Source: Pseudolactococcus hodotermopsidis
Lineage (GTDB): Bacteria; Bacillota; Bacilli; Lactobacillales; Streptococcaceae
Assembly (NCBI RefSeq): GCF_011170085.1
Contig: NZ_BLLI01000014.1
Location: forward strand, 1-38,326
DNA: 38,326 bases
Reading direction: 5' to 3'
Shown here: piece by piece, positions 24,774-31,564 of the stretch
Numbering within the stretch: the stretch's first letter is position 1
How the letters are laid out: each line of letters starts with the position of its first letter
The notes under the pieces: generated by a model
What the model saw: only the letters and a program-made list of their open reading frames with translations
Databases searched by the model: none
Told to the model about the DNA's origin: nothing
Made by a program: the position numbers and the translations under genes

Positions 24774-25288
24774 TTACAAGAATCTTTGATAAAATCAGCA
24801 AAATCAAGTACAATAAGATAAACAACAAAATTAGAAAAGTAGTGATATGGCAACCAAAACTAAACAACTGACTTTATTTGGCTTTTTTGCCCTGACCGCC
24901 TCAATGGTGCTGGATGTTTACGAATACCCAACATTTGCAACCTCACAACTCAATCTTATCTTTTTCCTGATTGTCGGTGGCTTGCTTTGGTTTTTTCCCG
25001 CAGCGCTTTGTTCAGCTGAAATGGCAACGATTCCCGAGTGGGAAAAAGGCGGCGTTTTTACGTGGGTCAGCGAAACACTTGGCGAGGGTTTCGGGTTCAT
25101 GGCAATTTTTTTTCAATGGTTTCAGATAACTGTTGGTTTTGTGACCATGATTTATTTCATGATAAGCGCTCTATCAAACGTTTTATCGTGGTCAGCACTT
25201 GATAGCAATCCCATCCTCAAAACGATCGCTGTTCTTGTTATTTTTTGGCTCGTCACATTGAACAGCTCGGTGGGACTGGTTTTACCGA
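24774..25288 (+). repeat. Direct repeat, left copy: promoter and 5' part of the gadC-like gene
   Basis: These 515 bases recur at 26952-27467 with six substitutions and one single-base deletion. The repeat covers the promoter, leader and first 140 or so codons of the gadC-like gene. Similarity stops sharply at TTACAAG on the left and after ACCGA/ACTGA on the right. The two copies, in the same direction, flank merR, the quinone-reductase-like gene and marR. Confidence 0.95.
24786..24814 (+). promoter_or_regulatory. Promoter of the gadC-like fragment, probably driving merR
   Basis: TTGATA (24786-24791), 17-base spacer, TACAAT (24809-24814). It is identical to the promoter of the intact gene at 26964-26992. 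Confidence 0.7.
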
Positions 25289-25308
25289 ATTTTATCAAAG
25301 GAGCTTGA
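24847..25308 (+). pseudogene. 5' fragment of the gadC-like antiporter gene
   Basis: The first 138 codons match the intact gene downstream almost exactly (one amino-acid change, Leu to Ile, before the break). A missing C near 25260 (TTGAACAG against TTGACACAG) then shifts the frame, giving [15 protein letters not shown] and a TGA at 25306-25308. About four of twelve membrane helices would be made, so transport is not expected. The stop codon is 2 bases before merR, whose ribosome site AAAGGAG lies in the fragment's last codons. Transcription and translation of the fragment therefore lead into merR. Confidence 0.9.
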
Positions 25309-25310
25309 AA

Positions 25311-25751
25311 ATGACACAAACTTTAAAGGAATTCGCTGATTATCTTGGTGTGACAACGGACACAATTCGACATTACGAGAAAATCGGTCTGCTAACACCA
25401 GCTAGAAAGGCCAATAATTATCGTGCTTTTGGTGCGACTGAATTAGAGAAGATGAAATATATCGAGGTCATGAAAGCGGGTGCATTCTCTCTCAAAGAGA
25501 TTCAATTTTTTATGAATCTGCTCTATGGTAGCCAGTCTACAGGCGATTGTGTGCAAATATCGCAAAATATTTTGACGCAGAAAATCATAGAATTTGAAGA
25601 ACAAATTGCCATCTATCAGAAGATGATTGCGATGTGCCAAGCCTTTCTTCCAATGATTGCGACAGTTGGCGAGACTTCAAAAATGACTGATTTGACAGCA
25701 ACAGTTGATGAAATGTTTGAATTGATTCGGCTGAAACGTATCGGCGATTAA
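25311..25751 (+). CDS. MerR family transcriptional regulator
   Basis: A 146-residue MerR-type activator/repressor. The N-terminal winged helix-turn-helix reads TLKEFADYLGVTTDTIRHYE (residues 4-23) then KIGLLTPARKANNYRAFG, followed by a dimerising coiled coil (about residues 75-115). It has only two cysteines (about residues 82 and 110), not the usual metal-binding set, so the signal is unknown; small AdhR/NmlR-like members respond to aldehydes. ATG 25311 has AAAGGAG 7 bases upstream. It converges on the quinone-reductase-like gene and shares a terminator with it. It has no promoter of its own other than the duplicated gadC-like one. Confidence 0.88.
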   Translation: MTQTLKEFADYLGVTTDTIRHYEKIGLLTPARKANNYRAFGATELEKMKYIEVMKAGAFSLKEIQFFMNLLYGSQSTGDCVQISQNILTQKIIEFEEQIAIYQKMIAMCQAFLPMIATVGETSKMTDLTATVDEMFELIRLKRIGD

Positions 25752-25791
25752 GACAGGTTGATTATTTATCTTGCTATCATACTATGTTATA

Positions 25792-25821
25792 AAAACTGTG
25801 ACTAAATTTAGTCACAGTTTT
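25792..25821. terminator. Perfect palindromic bidirectional terminator
   Basis: AAAACTGTG, ACTAAATTTAGT and CACAGTTTT join into a perfect 30-base palindrome between two convergent genes. It includes the stop codon of the minus-strand gene (25812-25814). Confidence 0.85.
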
Positions 25822-26435
25822 CGAGCATATCGGCTAACTTTTGTCAAAAAATTCTGCCGTTTTTGTAACGTATTGACTTCTCGCCCCATATTGCCTAAAA
25901 TCATAATTTTCTTAGTTTTAACACCACAATGAGTTAAAACTGCATTTTTTAAACTGGCAATGCCGTAGGAATCGGGGACAGAAATCACGCCAGAAAAGAG
26001 ACGATACCAAAAGCTTGGCGCCATAGAAGTCGCAATAATGTCAGCCGTTTTACCAGTCAAAAGCTTTTTAAACTGCCGTCCGAGCATGAAATTTAGAAGA
26101 AAATGTCCCTTTTGATTGGCCGAATAAGCAAGACGAGGTGTGAAAACACGTTCAATCCAACCTGTCATAAGGCTTGGCATCGAACTCCACCAAATCGGAT
26201 AAATAAAGATAAAATGTTCCGCCCATTGAATCAAGGCTTGCGATTTTTCGATTGCCAAATCCTCTGGCATATGTTGCCGATAACCCAAACGCAAAACGGG
26301 GTCAAAGGTCATTTTGGCAAGCTCTAATGTTTCAATCTCGTGTTTATCAGTGTCTAAATTTTTGACAACTGCATCAAAAATGGCACTAGAAAAACTTTTC
26401 TCATCGGGATGACCATTAATGATTAGAATTTTCAT
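25812..26435 (-). CDS. NAD(P)H-dependent flavodoxin-like oxidoreductase (quinone reductase type)
   Basis: A 207-residue member of the Flavodoxin_2 family (MdaB/YwrO/NQO type), which reduces quinones and similar electrophiles with FMN or FAD. The N terminus MKILIINGHPDEKSFSSAI holds the phosphate-binding loop, and FIFIYPIWWSSMPSLMTGWI with RVFTPRLAYS is the second flavin contact. The start overlaps the marR stop by 4 bases, so the two are translated together. A MarR-type partner of this kind usually senses quinones or oxidants and represses the enzyme; that is inference here. Confidence 0.86.
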   Translation of the reverse strand: MKILIINGHPDEKSFSSAIFDAVVKNLDTDKHEIETLELAKMTFDPVLRLGYRQHMPEDLAIEKSQALIQWAEHFIFIYPIWWSSMPSLMTGWIERVFTPRLAYSANQKGHFLLNFMLGRQFKKLLTGKTADIIATSMAPSFWYRLFSGVISVPDSYGIASLKNAVLTHCGVKTKKIMILGNMGREVNTLQKRQNFLTKVSRYARKL

Positions 26436-26899
26436 TTATTTATTCCTTTTTTCACTTTGTTTTCAACTTGTGCGACACCTTGTGAGAGTTTTTCAAAAAA
26501 TGTGAGCAGTTGTGAGAGTTCGGCAGTTTCAAATGACTGGAAAAGGGTTTCAAGTGTCAGACGTTCAATTTCTCGCGTTCGTTTTTCGCATGCTAAAGCT
26601 TTTTCTGTCAATTCGATAAAAATTGCATTTTGTTTGCCACTTTTAAATCGAATATACTCTTTCTTTGCCAATGATTGTGCGACTTTCTTCACATTTTGGC
26701 GTGAAGAGCCCATTTTTTGGGCTAAAATGCTTAGATTATTTGGTTCATTAGTCGCTTGGAGCAAAGAAATCAGCATGTATTGTTTCATGGTGACGTTATC
26801 TTGCAACTGATTGCCAACCGTTTGTAATTTATTTTGCAAGATAAAAAGCCTTGTGACAATTTCTTGCATTTTAGGGTCAATTTTATTAGATTTCGACAT
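26432..26899 (-). CDS. MarR family transcriptional regulator
   Basis: A 155-residue winged helix repressor. The DNA-binding region reads YMLISLLQATNEPNNLSILA, KMGSSRQNVKKVAQSLAKK, then the wing YIRFKSGKQNAIFIELTEKA, with long helices at both ends for dimerisation (coiled-coil-like FEKLSQGVAQVENKVKKG at the C terminus). ATG 26899 has AGAGGA upstream on the minus strand. It is the first gene of a two-gene unit with the flavodoxin-like oxidoreductase and is divergent from the intact gadC-like gene. A palindrome over its own promoter suggests autoregulation. Confidence 0.87.
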   Translation of the reverse strand: MSKSNKIDPKMQEIVTRLFILQNKLQTVGNQLQDNVTMKQYMLISLLQATNEPNNLSILAQKMGSSRQNVKKVAQSLAKKEYIRFKSGKQNAIFIELTEKALACEKRTREIERLTLETLFQSFETAELSQLLTFFEKLSQGVAQVENKVKKGINK

Positions 26900-26913
26900 G
26901 TTTTCCTCTTAAA

Positions 26914-26957
26914 TAGTAACTAATTACTATTATACCGTAACTGCTTACCATTTACAA
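26914..26957 (-). promoter_or_regulatory. marR promoter and operator palindrome
   Basis: On the minus strand TTGTAA (26957-26952), 17 bases, TATAAT (26934-26929). TAGTAA-CTAA-TTACTA (26914-26929) is an inverted repeat over the transcript start region and is a likely MarR site. The -35 lies in the first bases of the right-hand direct repeat, back to back with the gadC-like promoter. Confidence 0.65.
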
Positions 26958-27467
26958 GAATCTTTGATAAAATCAGCAAAATCAAGTACAATAAGATAAA
27001 CAACAAAATTAGAAAAGTAGTGATATGGCAACCAAAACTAAACAACTGACTTTATTTGGCTTTTTCGCCCTGACCGCCTCAATGGTGCTGGATGTTTACG
27101 AATACCCAACATTTGCAACCTCACAACTCAATCTTATCTTTTTCCTGATTGTCGGTGGCTTGCTTTGGTTTTTTCCCGCAGCGCTTTGTTCAGCTGAAAT
27201 GGCAACGATTCCCGAGTGGGAAAAAGGCGGCGTTTTTACGTGGGTCAGCGAAACACTTGGCGAGGGTTTCGGGTTCATGGCAATTTTTTTTCAATGGTTT
27301 CAGATAACTGTTGGTTTTGTGACCATGATCTATTTCATGATAAGTGCTCTATCAAACGTTTTATCGTGGTCAGCACTTGATAGCAATCCCATCCTCAAAA
27401 CGCTCGCTGTTCTTGTTATTTTTTGGCTCGTCACATTGACACAGCTTGGTGGGACTGGTTTTACTGA
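26952..27467 (+). repeat. Direct repeat, right copy: 5' part of the intact gadC-like gene
   Basis: Partner of 24774-25288 (about 98.6% identical by eye, one single-base gap). Recombination between the two copies would remove 2.18 kb carrying merR, the oxidoreductase gene and marR, and leave one intact gadC-like gene. Confidence 0.95.
26964..26992 (+). promoter_or_regulatory. Promoter of the intact gadC-like gene
   Basis: TTGATA (26964-26969), 17-base spacer, TACAAT (26987-26992); leader of about 27 bases. Confidence 0.7.
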
Positions 27468-28533
27468 TAAATTGGTCAAGTTTACCTTTGCGCTCGGTAT
27501 TGTTTTGCCAGCAGTGATTTTGCTGGCACTTTGCGTGGCTTACGTCCTTGGTGGCAATCCCTTGCAATTTACTGGCGTTGGGGCTAGGGTGATACCCGAC
27601 TTTCGCCAAGCAGCGACCCTCGTCGTTTTTGTCTCATTTATCCTAAGCTACATGGGTGTTGAGGCCTCGGCGACTTACTCGAATGAACTCAAAAATGTTC
27701 AGCGCAACTATCCGATTGCCATGCTCATGCTAGTGATTTTCGCAATTGTCATCAATTCGATAGGCGGGCTGTCAGTCGGCGCAATTATCCCTGTGAAAGA
27801 CCTGTCCTTGAGCGGTGGTGTGCTACAAGCGTTTGAGAAGTATCTGGCGCATTTTGGCTTGGAGAGCCAAGTTTTGCTGAAAGTATTTTCAGTCCTAATC
27901 GCGCTAGGCATTTTGGGAGAAGTTACCTCATGGGTCGTAGGACCTGCGCGTGGTCTGTTTATGGCAGCACAAAAAGGGTTACTCCCCCCTATTTTCCGCA
28001 AGACAAATCAGGCTAATGTCCCAGTGCCGATTGTGCTTTTACAAGGCGGTATTGTCAGCATTTGGGTCATTGTTCTGACGCTTTTTGGTGGCGGTAATAA
28101 TCTGTCCTTCCAAGTTGCGCTATCATTGACAGCGACGATTTATGACATGATGTATTTGATATTTTTCATCGCTTATCTCGTTTTAGTGCATAAAATGCCA
28201 ACGCTCAAAGGCGATTATCAAGTTTTCGGCGGGAAGATTGGCAAAACGCTTATCGCAAGTTCGGGTATTATCTGCTCACTTGTCGTTTTGGGCATCTCAT
28301 TTGTCGTGCCAAGCGCCATTGCCAAAAATGAGGGGACGACTTATCAAGTGATGCTAGTGACGGGGTTTCTGTTGACAATGGCGCTGCCAGTCGCGATTTA
28401 TCAGCTTAACGATAAGACGAAACACAAGGTGATTCACAAACCTCTGCATCTGGTCGCTGATGAGGTAAATGTCTTTGTGCATCCCAAGGCGCGTGGCGAG
28501 CATCGGATTGTGGCGGATGAGGAGCGGAATTGA
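27025..28533 (+). CDS. GadC-like glutamate:GABA antiporter family permease
   Basis: A 502-residue membrane transporter of the APC superfamily with about twelve helices. The N-terminal part ([57 protein letters not shown]) closely follows lactococcal GadC, which exchanges glutamate for GABA in acid resistance. The C-terminal tail of about 40 charged residues fits the pH-gating plug of GadC. No gadB decarboxylase is next to it, so the true substrate could be another amino acid. The promoter and ATG are within the right copy of the direct repeat. No strong ribosome site is seen (GAAAAG at loose spacing). Confidence 0.85.
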   Translation: MATKTKQLTLFGFFALTASMVLDVYEYPTFATSQLNLIFFLIVGGLLWFFPAALCSAEMATIPEWEKGGVFTWVSETLGEGFGFMAIFFQWFQITVGFVTMIYFMISALSNVLSWSALDSNPILKTLAVLVIFWLVTLTQLGGTGFTDKLVKFTFALGIVLPAVILLALCVAYVLGGNPLQFTGVGARVIPDFRQAATLVVFVSFILSYMGVEASATYSNELKNVQRNYPIAMLMLVIFAIVINSIGGLSVGAIIPVKDLSLSGGVLQAFEKYLAHFGLESQVLLKVFSVLIALGILGEVTSWVVGPARGLFMAAQKGLLPPIFRKTNQANVPVPIVLLQGGIVSIWVIVLTLFGGGNNLSFQVALSLTATIYDMMYLIFFIAYLVLVHKMPTLKGDYQVFGGKIGKTLIASSGIICSLVVLGISFVVPSAIAKNEGTTYQVMLVTGFLLTMALPVAIYQLNDKTKHKVIHKPLHLVADEVNVFVHPKARGEHRIVADEERN

Positions 28534-28652
28534 GGCATATCTTTTTATATACTCGATTCGCTAAATAAGATATTGTAATATCGATATTTCTAATCTTCTG
28601 TTATTAAAAGATTAGAATAGTTTTCAATATCAGAGTTGATTAAACTGCTACC

Positions 28653-28681
28653 TTGCCAATCTCCCCATTTTCCACTATAAT
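28653..28681 (+). promoter_or_regulatory. Promoter upstream of fic
   Basis: TTGCCA (28653-28658), 17 bases, TATAAT (28676-28681). The 24 bases at 28667-28690 are identical to 29674-29697 in the queF promoter, including TTTTC and GAAAA arms around the -10. Confidence 0.65.
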
Positions 28682-28733
28682 AGAAAAGTAATAATACGTT
28701 ATTTTCAGCTAATTAATCGGTGTTGGGATTTAG

Positions 28734-28796
28734 GCGACTTATTGGGAAAATGATGTTTTTGAAAATCGCTTTGATAAAGCGCTATTAAGACGTTAG
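28734..28796 (+). other. Possible coding remnant before fic
   Basis: A 20-codon open stretch reads TYWENDVFENRFDKALLRR and ends at TAG 28794-28796, 11 bases before the fic ATG. It has no start codon in frame and its stop overlaps the fic ribosome site. It looks like the 3' end of a lost gene once coupled to fic, but is too short to assign. Confidence 0.3.
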
Positions 28797-28807
28797 GAGG
28801 AAAGTAA

Positions 28808-29545
28808 ATGACAATTAGGAAAAAGGAATTTTTAGCAATCGCTCAAAAAACGATGTGTCTCAATTCAGAATATGCTTTGGACGTTTTGATTCGGATTGCG
28901 CATCATTCTAGCGCAATTGAGGGAAATACTTTGTCGCTTAGTGATACGATAACGATTTTGATAGATGAGATGACACCTAGTCATTCAAAGTCATTGCGGG
29001 AATTGTACGAAGTCGCCAATCACAGAGAAGCATTTGCTGATTTGTTAGTACAAGTTGCAAGTCTGGAGAAGTTGACTGTTCAATTTGTTAAACAGATTCA
29101 AGCCGATTTGGTTGATCATATTCGAGAAGATAAGGGGCAGTTTAAAACGCAACAAAATGCTATTTTAGGGTCAATTGAGAGATTAGCAACACCTGCTGAA
29201 ACGCCTTTTTTAATGACACAATGGGTAGAAAATTATGATTGGCAACTTAACAATTTGCGAGATAGACATCTGATTGAAGCGATAGCGCAAAGTCATATTG
29301 AATTTGAGAAGATTCATCCTTTTTCAGACGGCAATGGTCGAACTGGAAGATTGTTGATTTCTTATGCAACACTTGTGACATTTGGTGTACCGATTGTGAT
29401 TGACAAAGAACAGCAGGCGCTCTATATTGAAATGATTCAAAATCGTGATGTGATGGCGCTTGCTGATATGATAGAGAAAAATGTTACTTTTGAGCTTGAA
29501 CGGCAGAAGATGTTTGTTTATCAGAGTTCGCTTGATGTGGAGTGA
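28808..29545 (+). CDS. Fic domain protein (class II, N-terminal inhibitory motif)
   Basis: Fic enzymes usually transfer AMP from ATP to a hydroxyl of a target protein. This 245-residue protein has the full catalytic motif HPFSDGNGRTGR (about residues 170-181), matching HxFx(D/E)GNGRxxR. It also has SSAIEGN (about residues 34-40), which fits the (S/T)xxxE(G/N) inhibitory helix placed before the Fic core. It is therefore self-inhibited (class II), needing no separate antitoxin. ATG 28808 has a strong TTAGGAGG site. The target is unknown. It stands alone between the gadC-like gene and the queuosine operon. Confidence 0.9.
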   Translation: MTIRKKEFLAIAQKTMCLNSEYALDVLIRIAHHSSAIEGNTLSLSDTITILIDEMTPSHSKSLRELYEVANHREAFADLLVQVASLEKLTVQFVKQIQADLVDHIREDKGQFKTQQNAILGSIERLATPAETPFLMTQWVENYDWQLNNLRDRHLIEAIAQSHIEFEKIHPFSDGNGRTGRLLISYATLVTFGVPIVIDKEQQALYIEMIQNRDVMALADMIEKNVTFELERQKMFVYQSSLDVE

Positions 29546-29659
29546 TAAAATTAACCAACTATAAAAATGAAAGTGTTAGAGAAATCTGGTGCTTTTTTCA
29601 TGAGAAGTCAAAAGCAACAAAAATAGAGATTCTAATCATAAACATTTAATTTAAAACTC

Positions 29660-29688
29660 TTGCACACCTAAAGATTTTCCACTATAAT
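29660..29688 (+). promoter_or_regulatory. Promoter of queF-queC-queT
   Basis: TTGCAC (29660-29665), 17 bases, TATAAT (29683-29688). Transcription would start near 29695, about 11 bases before the riboswitch. Confidence 0.7.
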
Positions 29689-29705
29689 AGAAAAGTATCA
29701 AAAAT

Positions 29706-29744
29706 AACGTGGTTCGTAACCATCCCACGAAAAAAAACTAGGAG
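29706..29744 (+). promoter_or_regulatory. PreQ1-I riboswitch
   Basis: P1 pairs CGTGG (29708-29712) with CCACG (29725-29729) around the 12-base loop TTCGTAACCATC. The A-rich tail AAAAAAAACTAGGAG (29730-29744) follows, as in the preQ1-I H-type pseudoknot. The tail includes the ribosome site AGGAG of queF, so preQ1 binding should block translation initiation rather than cause termination. The genes downstream are queuosine genes, which supports the call. Confidence 0.85.
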
Positions 29745-29750
29745 CTTATT

Positions 29751-30224
29751 ATGTCACACTTAACACAACTTGGTAGCAAAGGTACCGAGTATCCGACGGA
29801 TTATGCGCCGTCTGTGCTTGAAACCTTTGACAATCAGCACCCCGACAATGATTATTTTGTCAAATTTAATTGTCCAGAGTTTACCAGTCTTTGCCCGATT
29901 ACGGCACAGCCTGACTTTGCGACGATTTACATCTCGTATGTGCCAAATCTGAAAATGGTTGAGAGTAAGTCGCTGAAACTTTATTTGTTTTCTTTTAGAA
30001 ATCACGGTGATTTTCATGAGGATTGTATGAACAAAATCATGAAAGATTTGGTTGCGCTGATGCAGCCGAAATATCTTGAGGTTTGGGGCAAATTCACGCC
30101 GCGTGGTGGGATTTCGATTGATCCTTATGTCAACTATGGCGAGAAAAACACGCCGTGGGAGCAGGTGGCTTGGGAGCGCTTGACTCAGCATGATTTGTAT
30201 CCCGAAAAGGTGGCTAATCGATGA
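29751..30224 (+). CDS. queF: NADPH-dependent 7-cyano-7-deazaguanine reductase
   Basis: QueF reduces the nitrile of preQ0 to preQ1, the base later inserted into tRNA. The 157-residue unimodular protein shows [20 protein letters not shown] with the catalytic cysteine, the family motif [21 protein letters not shown] and the C-terminal [18 protein letters not shown] 29751 follows the AGGAG in the riboswitch tail. Its stop overlaps the queC start by 4 bases. Confidence 0.96.
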   Translation: MSHLTQLGSKGTEYPTDYAPSVLETFDNQHPDNDYFVKFNCPEFTSLCPITAQPDFATIYISYVPNLKMVESKSLKLYLFSFRNHGDFHEDCMNKIMKDLVALMQPKYLEVWGKFTPRGGISIDPYVNYGEKNTPWEQVAWERLTQHDLYPEKVANR

Positions 30225-30886
30225 AAATGTCAACTTTTCCCCAAGCGCTCGTTGTTTTCTCGGGTGGTCAGGATTCGACAACCTGTCTTTTGCAGGCGAT
30301 TCATGACTATGGACGTGAGAATGTTCACGCCATCTCCTTTCACTATGGTCAGCGCCACAATATTGAGCTAGATAAAGCCAAATGGCTCGCCCAAGATTTA
30401 GGTGTCACGCATAAGCTGGTCAATATATCAGAATTTACGCAACTCACGTCAAATGCGCTGATGGATGAAAACGCAGAGATTTCCCAAGCCCGTGGTGCTG
30501 AGTTCCCAAATACTTTCGTTGCGGGGCGAAATGCCGTTTTCATCTTGCTTGCAAGCATTTACGCAGAAAGCCAAGGCATCAAAAAAATCATCCTTGGCGT
30601 TTGTGAGACCGATTATTCGGGCTATCCCGACTGTCGCGATGTGTTTATCAAGAGCATGAATGTGGCGGTCAATCTGGCGATGGCAAAGGATTTTCAGCTG
30701 ATAACGCCGCTCATGTATCTTGATAAGATACAGACTTGGCAAATGGCGGATGAGCTTGGTGCGCTTGACTATATCAAAAATCACACGCACACTTGTTATT
30801 TGGGCGTTGACGGCGGTTGTGGCGAGTGTCCTAGCTGTCAATTGCGCAACAATAGTTACGAGAACTATCTAGCTTTAAAAAATTAG
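30221..30886 (+). CDS. queC: 7-cyano-7-deazaguanine synthase
   Basis: QueC turns carboxydeazaguanine and ammonia into preQ0 with ATP. The 221 residues have the PP-loop [10 protein letters not shown] near the N terminus, [11 protein letters not shown], the core [14 protein letters not shown] and the zinc site [18 protein letters not shown]. Translation is coupled to queF. Its substrate comes from QueD and QueE, whose genes are not in this window. Confidence 0.96.
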   Translation: MKMSTFPQALVVFSGGQDSTTCLLQAIHDYGRENVHAISFHYGQRHNIELDKAKWLAQDLGVTHKLVNISEFTQLTSNALMDENAEISQARGAEFPNTFVAGRNAVFILLASIYAESQGIKKIILGVCETDYSGYPDCRDVFIKSMNVAVNLAMAKDFQLITPLMYLDKIQTWQMADELGALDYIKNHTHTCYLGVDGGCGECPSCQLRNNSYENYLALKN

Positions 30887-30939
30887 AAAGGAATGAGCTA
30901 TTTCTGGCTCATTTCTAAGTTAGAATAGCTTGTTATAAA

Positions 30940-31434
30940 ATGAACAACAAAAATATCAAATTTCTAGCAACATCAGCGATTATCACAGCACTTTACGTCA
31001 CTTTGACCCTGGTTTTCGGTGCTTTTTCATTCGGAATTGTCAATTTTCGGATTGCCTCTATGCTGAATCATGTGATATTTATTAATAAAAAATATGCTTT
31101 TGCCATTATCCTAGGCTGTGGTATTGCCAACAGCACCTCGCCACTTGGTCTCATGGATGTTCTTGTTGGCGTGTCAATGAATGCGATTGCATTGGGCTTA
31201 ACGATTCTCATCACATCGAAAATGTCGTATTTGCCTGCCAAACTTGCCGTCAATACGCTAACGATTGCTGCCCTGATGTTCATGGTAGCCTTGGAGCTTG
31301 TCTACGCTTTCCACATGCCATTTCTTGCAACTTATGGCACGGTTGCCTTGGGACAATTTGTCTCTGTTGGCATTGGTGCTGTCCTTTATCAAGTCGTTTT
31401 TGGACGAACAAAGTTGGCTGAGAAATTAGCTTGA
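30940..31434 (+). CDS. queT: QueT, queuosine-precursor transporter S component
   Basis: A 164-residue membrane protein of the QueT family, the substrate-binding component of an ECF transporter that takes up a queuosine precursor. About five hydrophobic helices are visible (FLATSAIITALYVTLTLVF, YAFAIILGCGIANSTSPLG, MNAIALGLTILI, LTIAALMFMVALELVYAF, LGQFVSVGIGAVLYQVVF). It would need the shared EcfA/T module encoded elsewhere. The 53-base gap after queC holds a hairpin (AATGAGC/GCTCATT), so it is probably in the same transcript with possible fine control. Confidence 0.9.
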   Translation: MNNKNIKFLATSAIITALYVTLTLVFGAFSFGIVNFRIASMLNHVIFINKKYAFAIILGCGIANSTSPLGLMDVLVGVSMNAIALGLTILITSKMSYLPAKLAVNTLTIAALMFMVALELVYAFHMPFLATYGTVALGQFVSVGIGAVLYQVVFGRTKLAEKLA

Positions 31435-31443
31435 ATTAGAAAG

Positions 31444-31481
31444 AATACTCAGAATTTCAAGAAATTCTAAGTATTTTTTTA
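31444..31481 (+). terminator. Terminator of the queF-queC-queT operon
   Basis: AATACT-AGAATTTC pairs with GAAATTCT-AGTATT around AA, with a run of seven T. Confidence 0.88.
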
Positions 31482-31495
31482 TTGAGTCAAATGGC

Positions 31496-31545
31496 TTGTT
31501 TAAGCACCAAAATTAAGTTATAATTAAATGTTGGAAACGCTTACG
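31496..31545 (+). promoter_or_regulatory. Promoter with cre-like site for the amino-acid permease
   Basis: TTGTTT (31496-31501), 17 bases, TATAAT (31519-31524). TGGAAACGCTTACG (31532-31545), just after the -10, matches 12 of 14 positions of the lactococcal cre consensus WGWAARCGYTWWMA. At this place bound CcpA would block transcription, suggesting carbon catabolite repression. Confidence 0.6.
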
Positions 31546-31564
31546 ATATAAAAATAGGAGTAAT

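Noticed and set aside
25245-25310. Longer MerR start at 25245
   Set aside because: The extra residues lie in the end of the gadC-like fragment and do not fit a MerR N terminus. ATG 25311 has a strong ribosome site.
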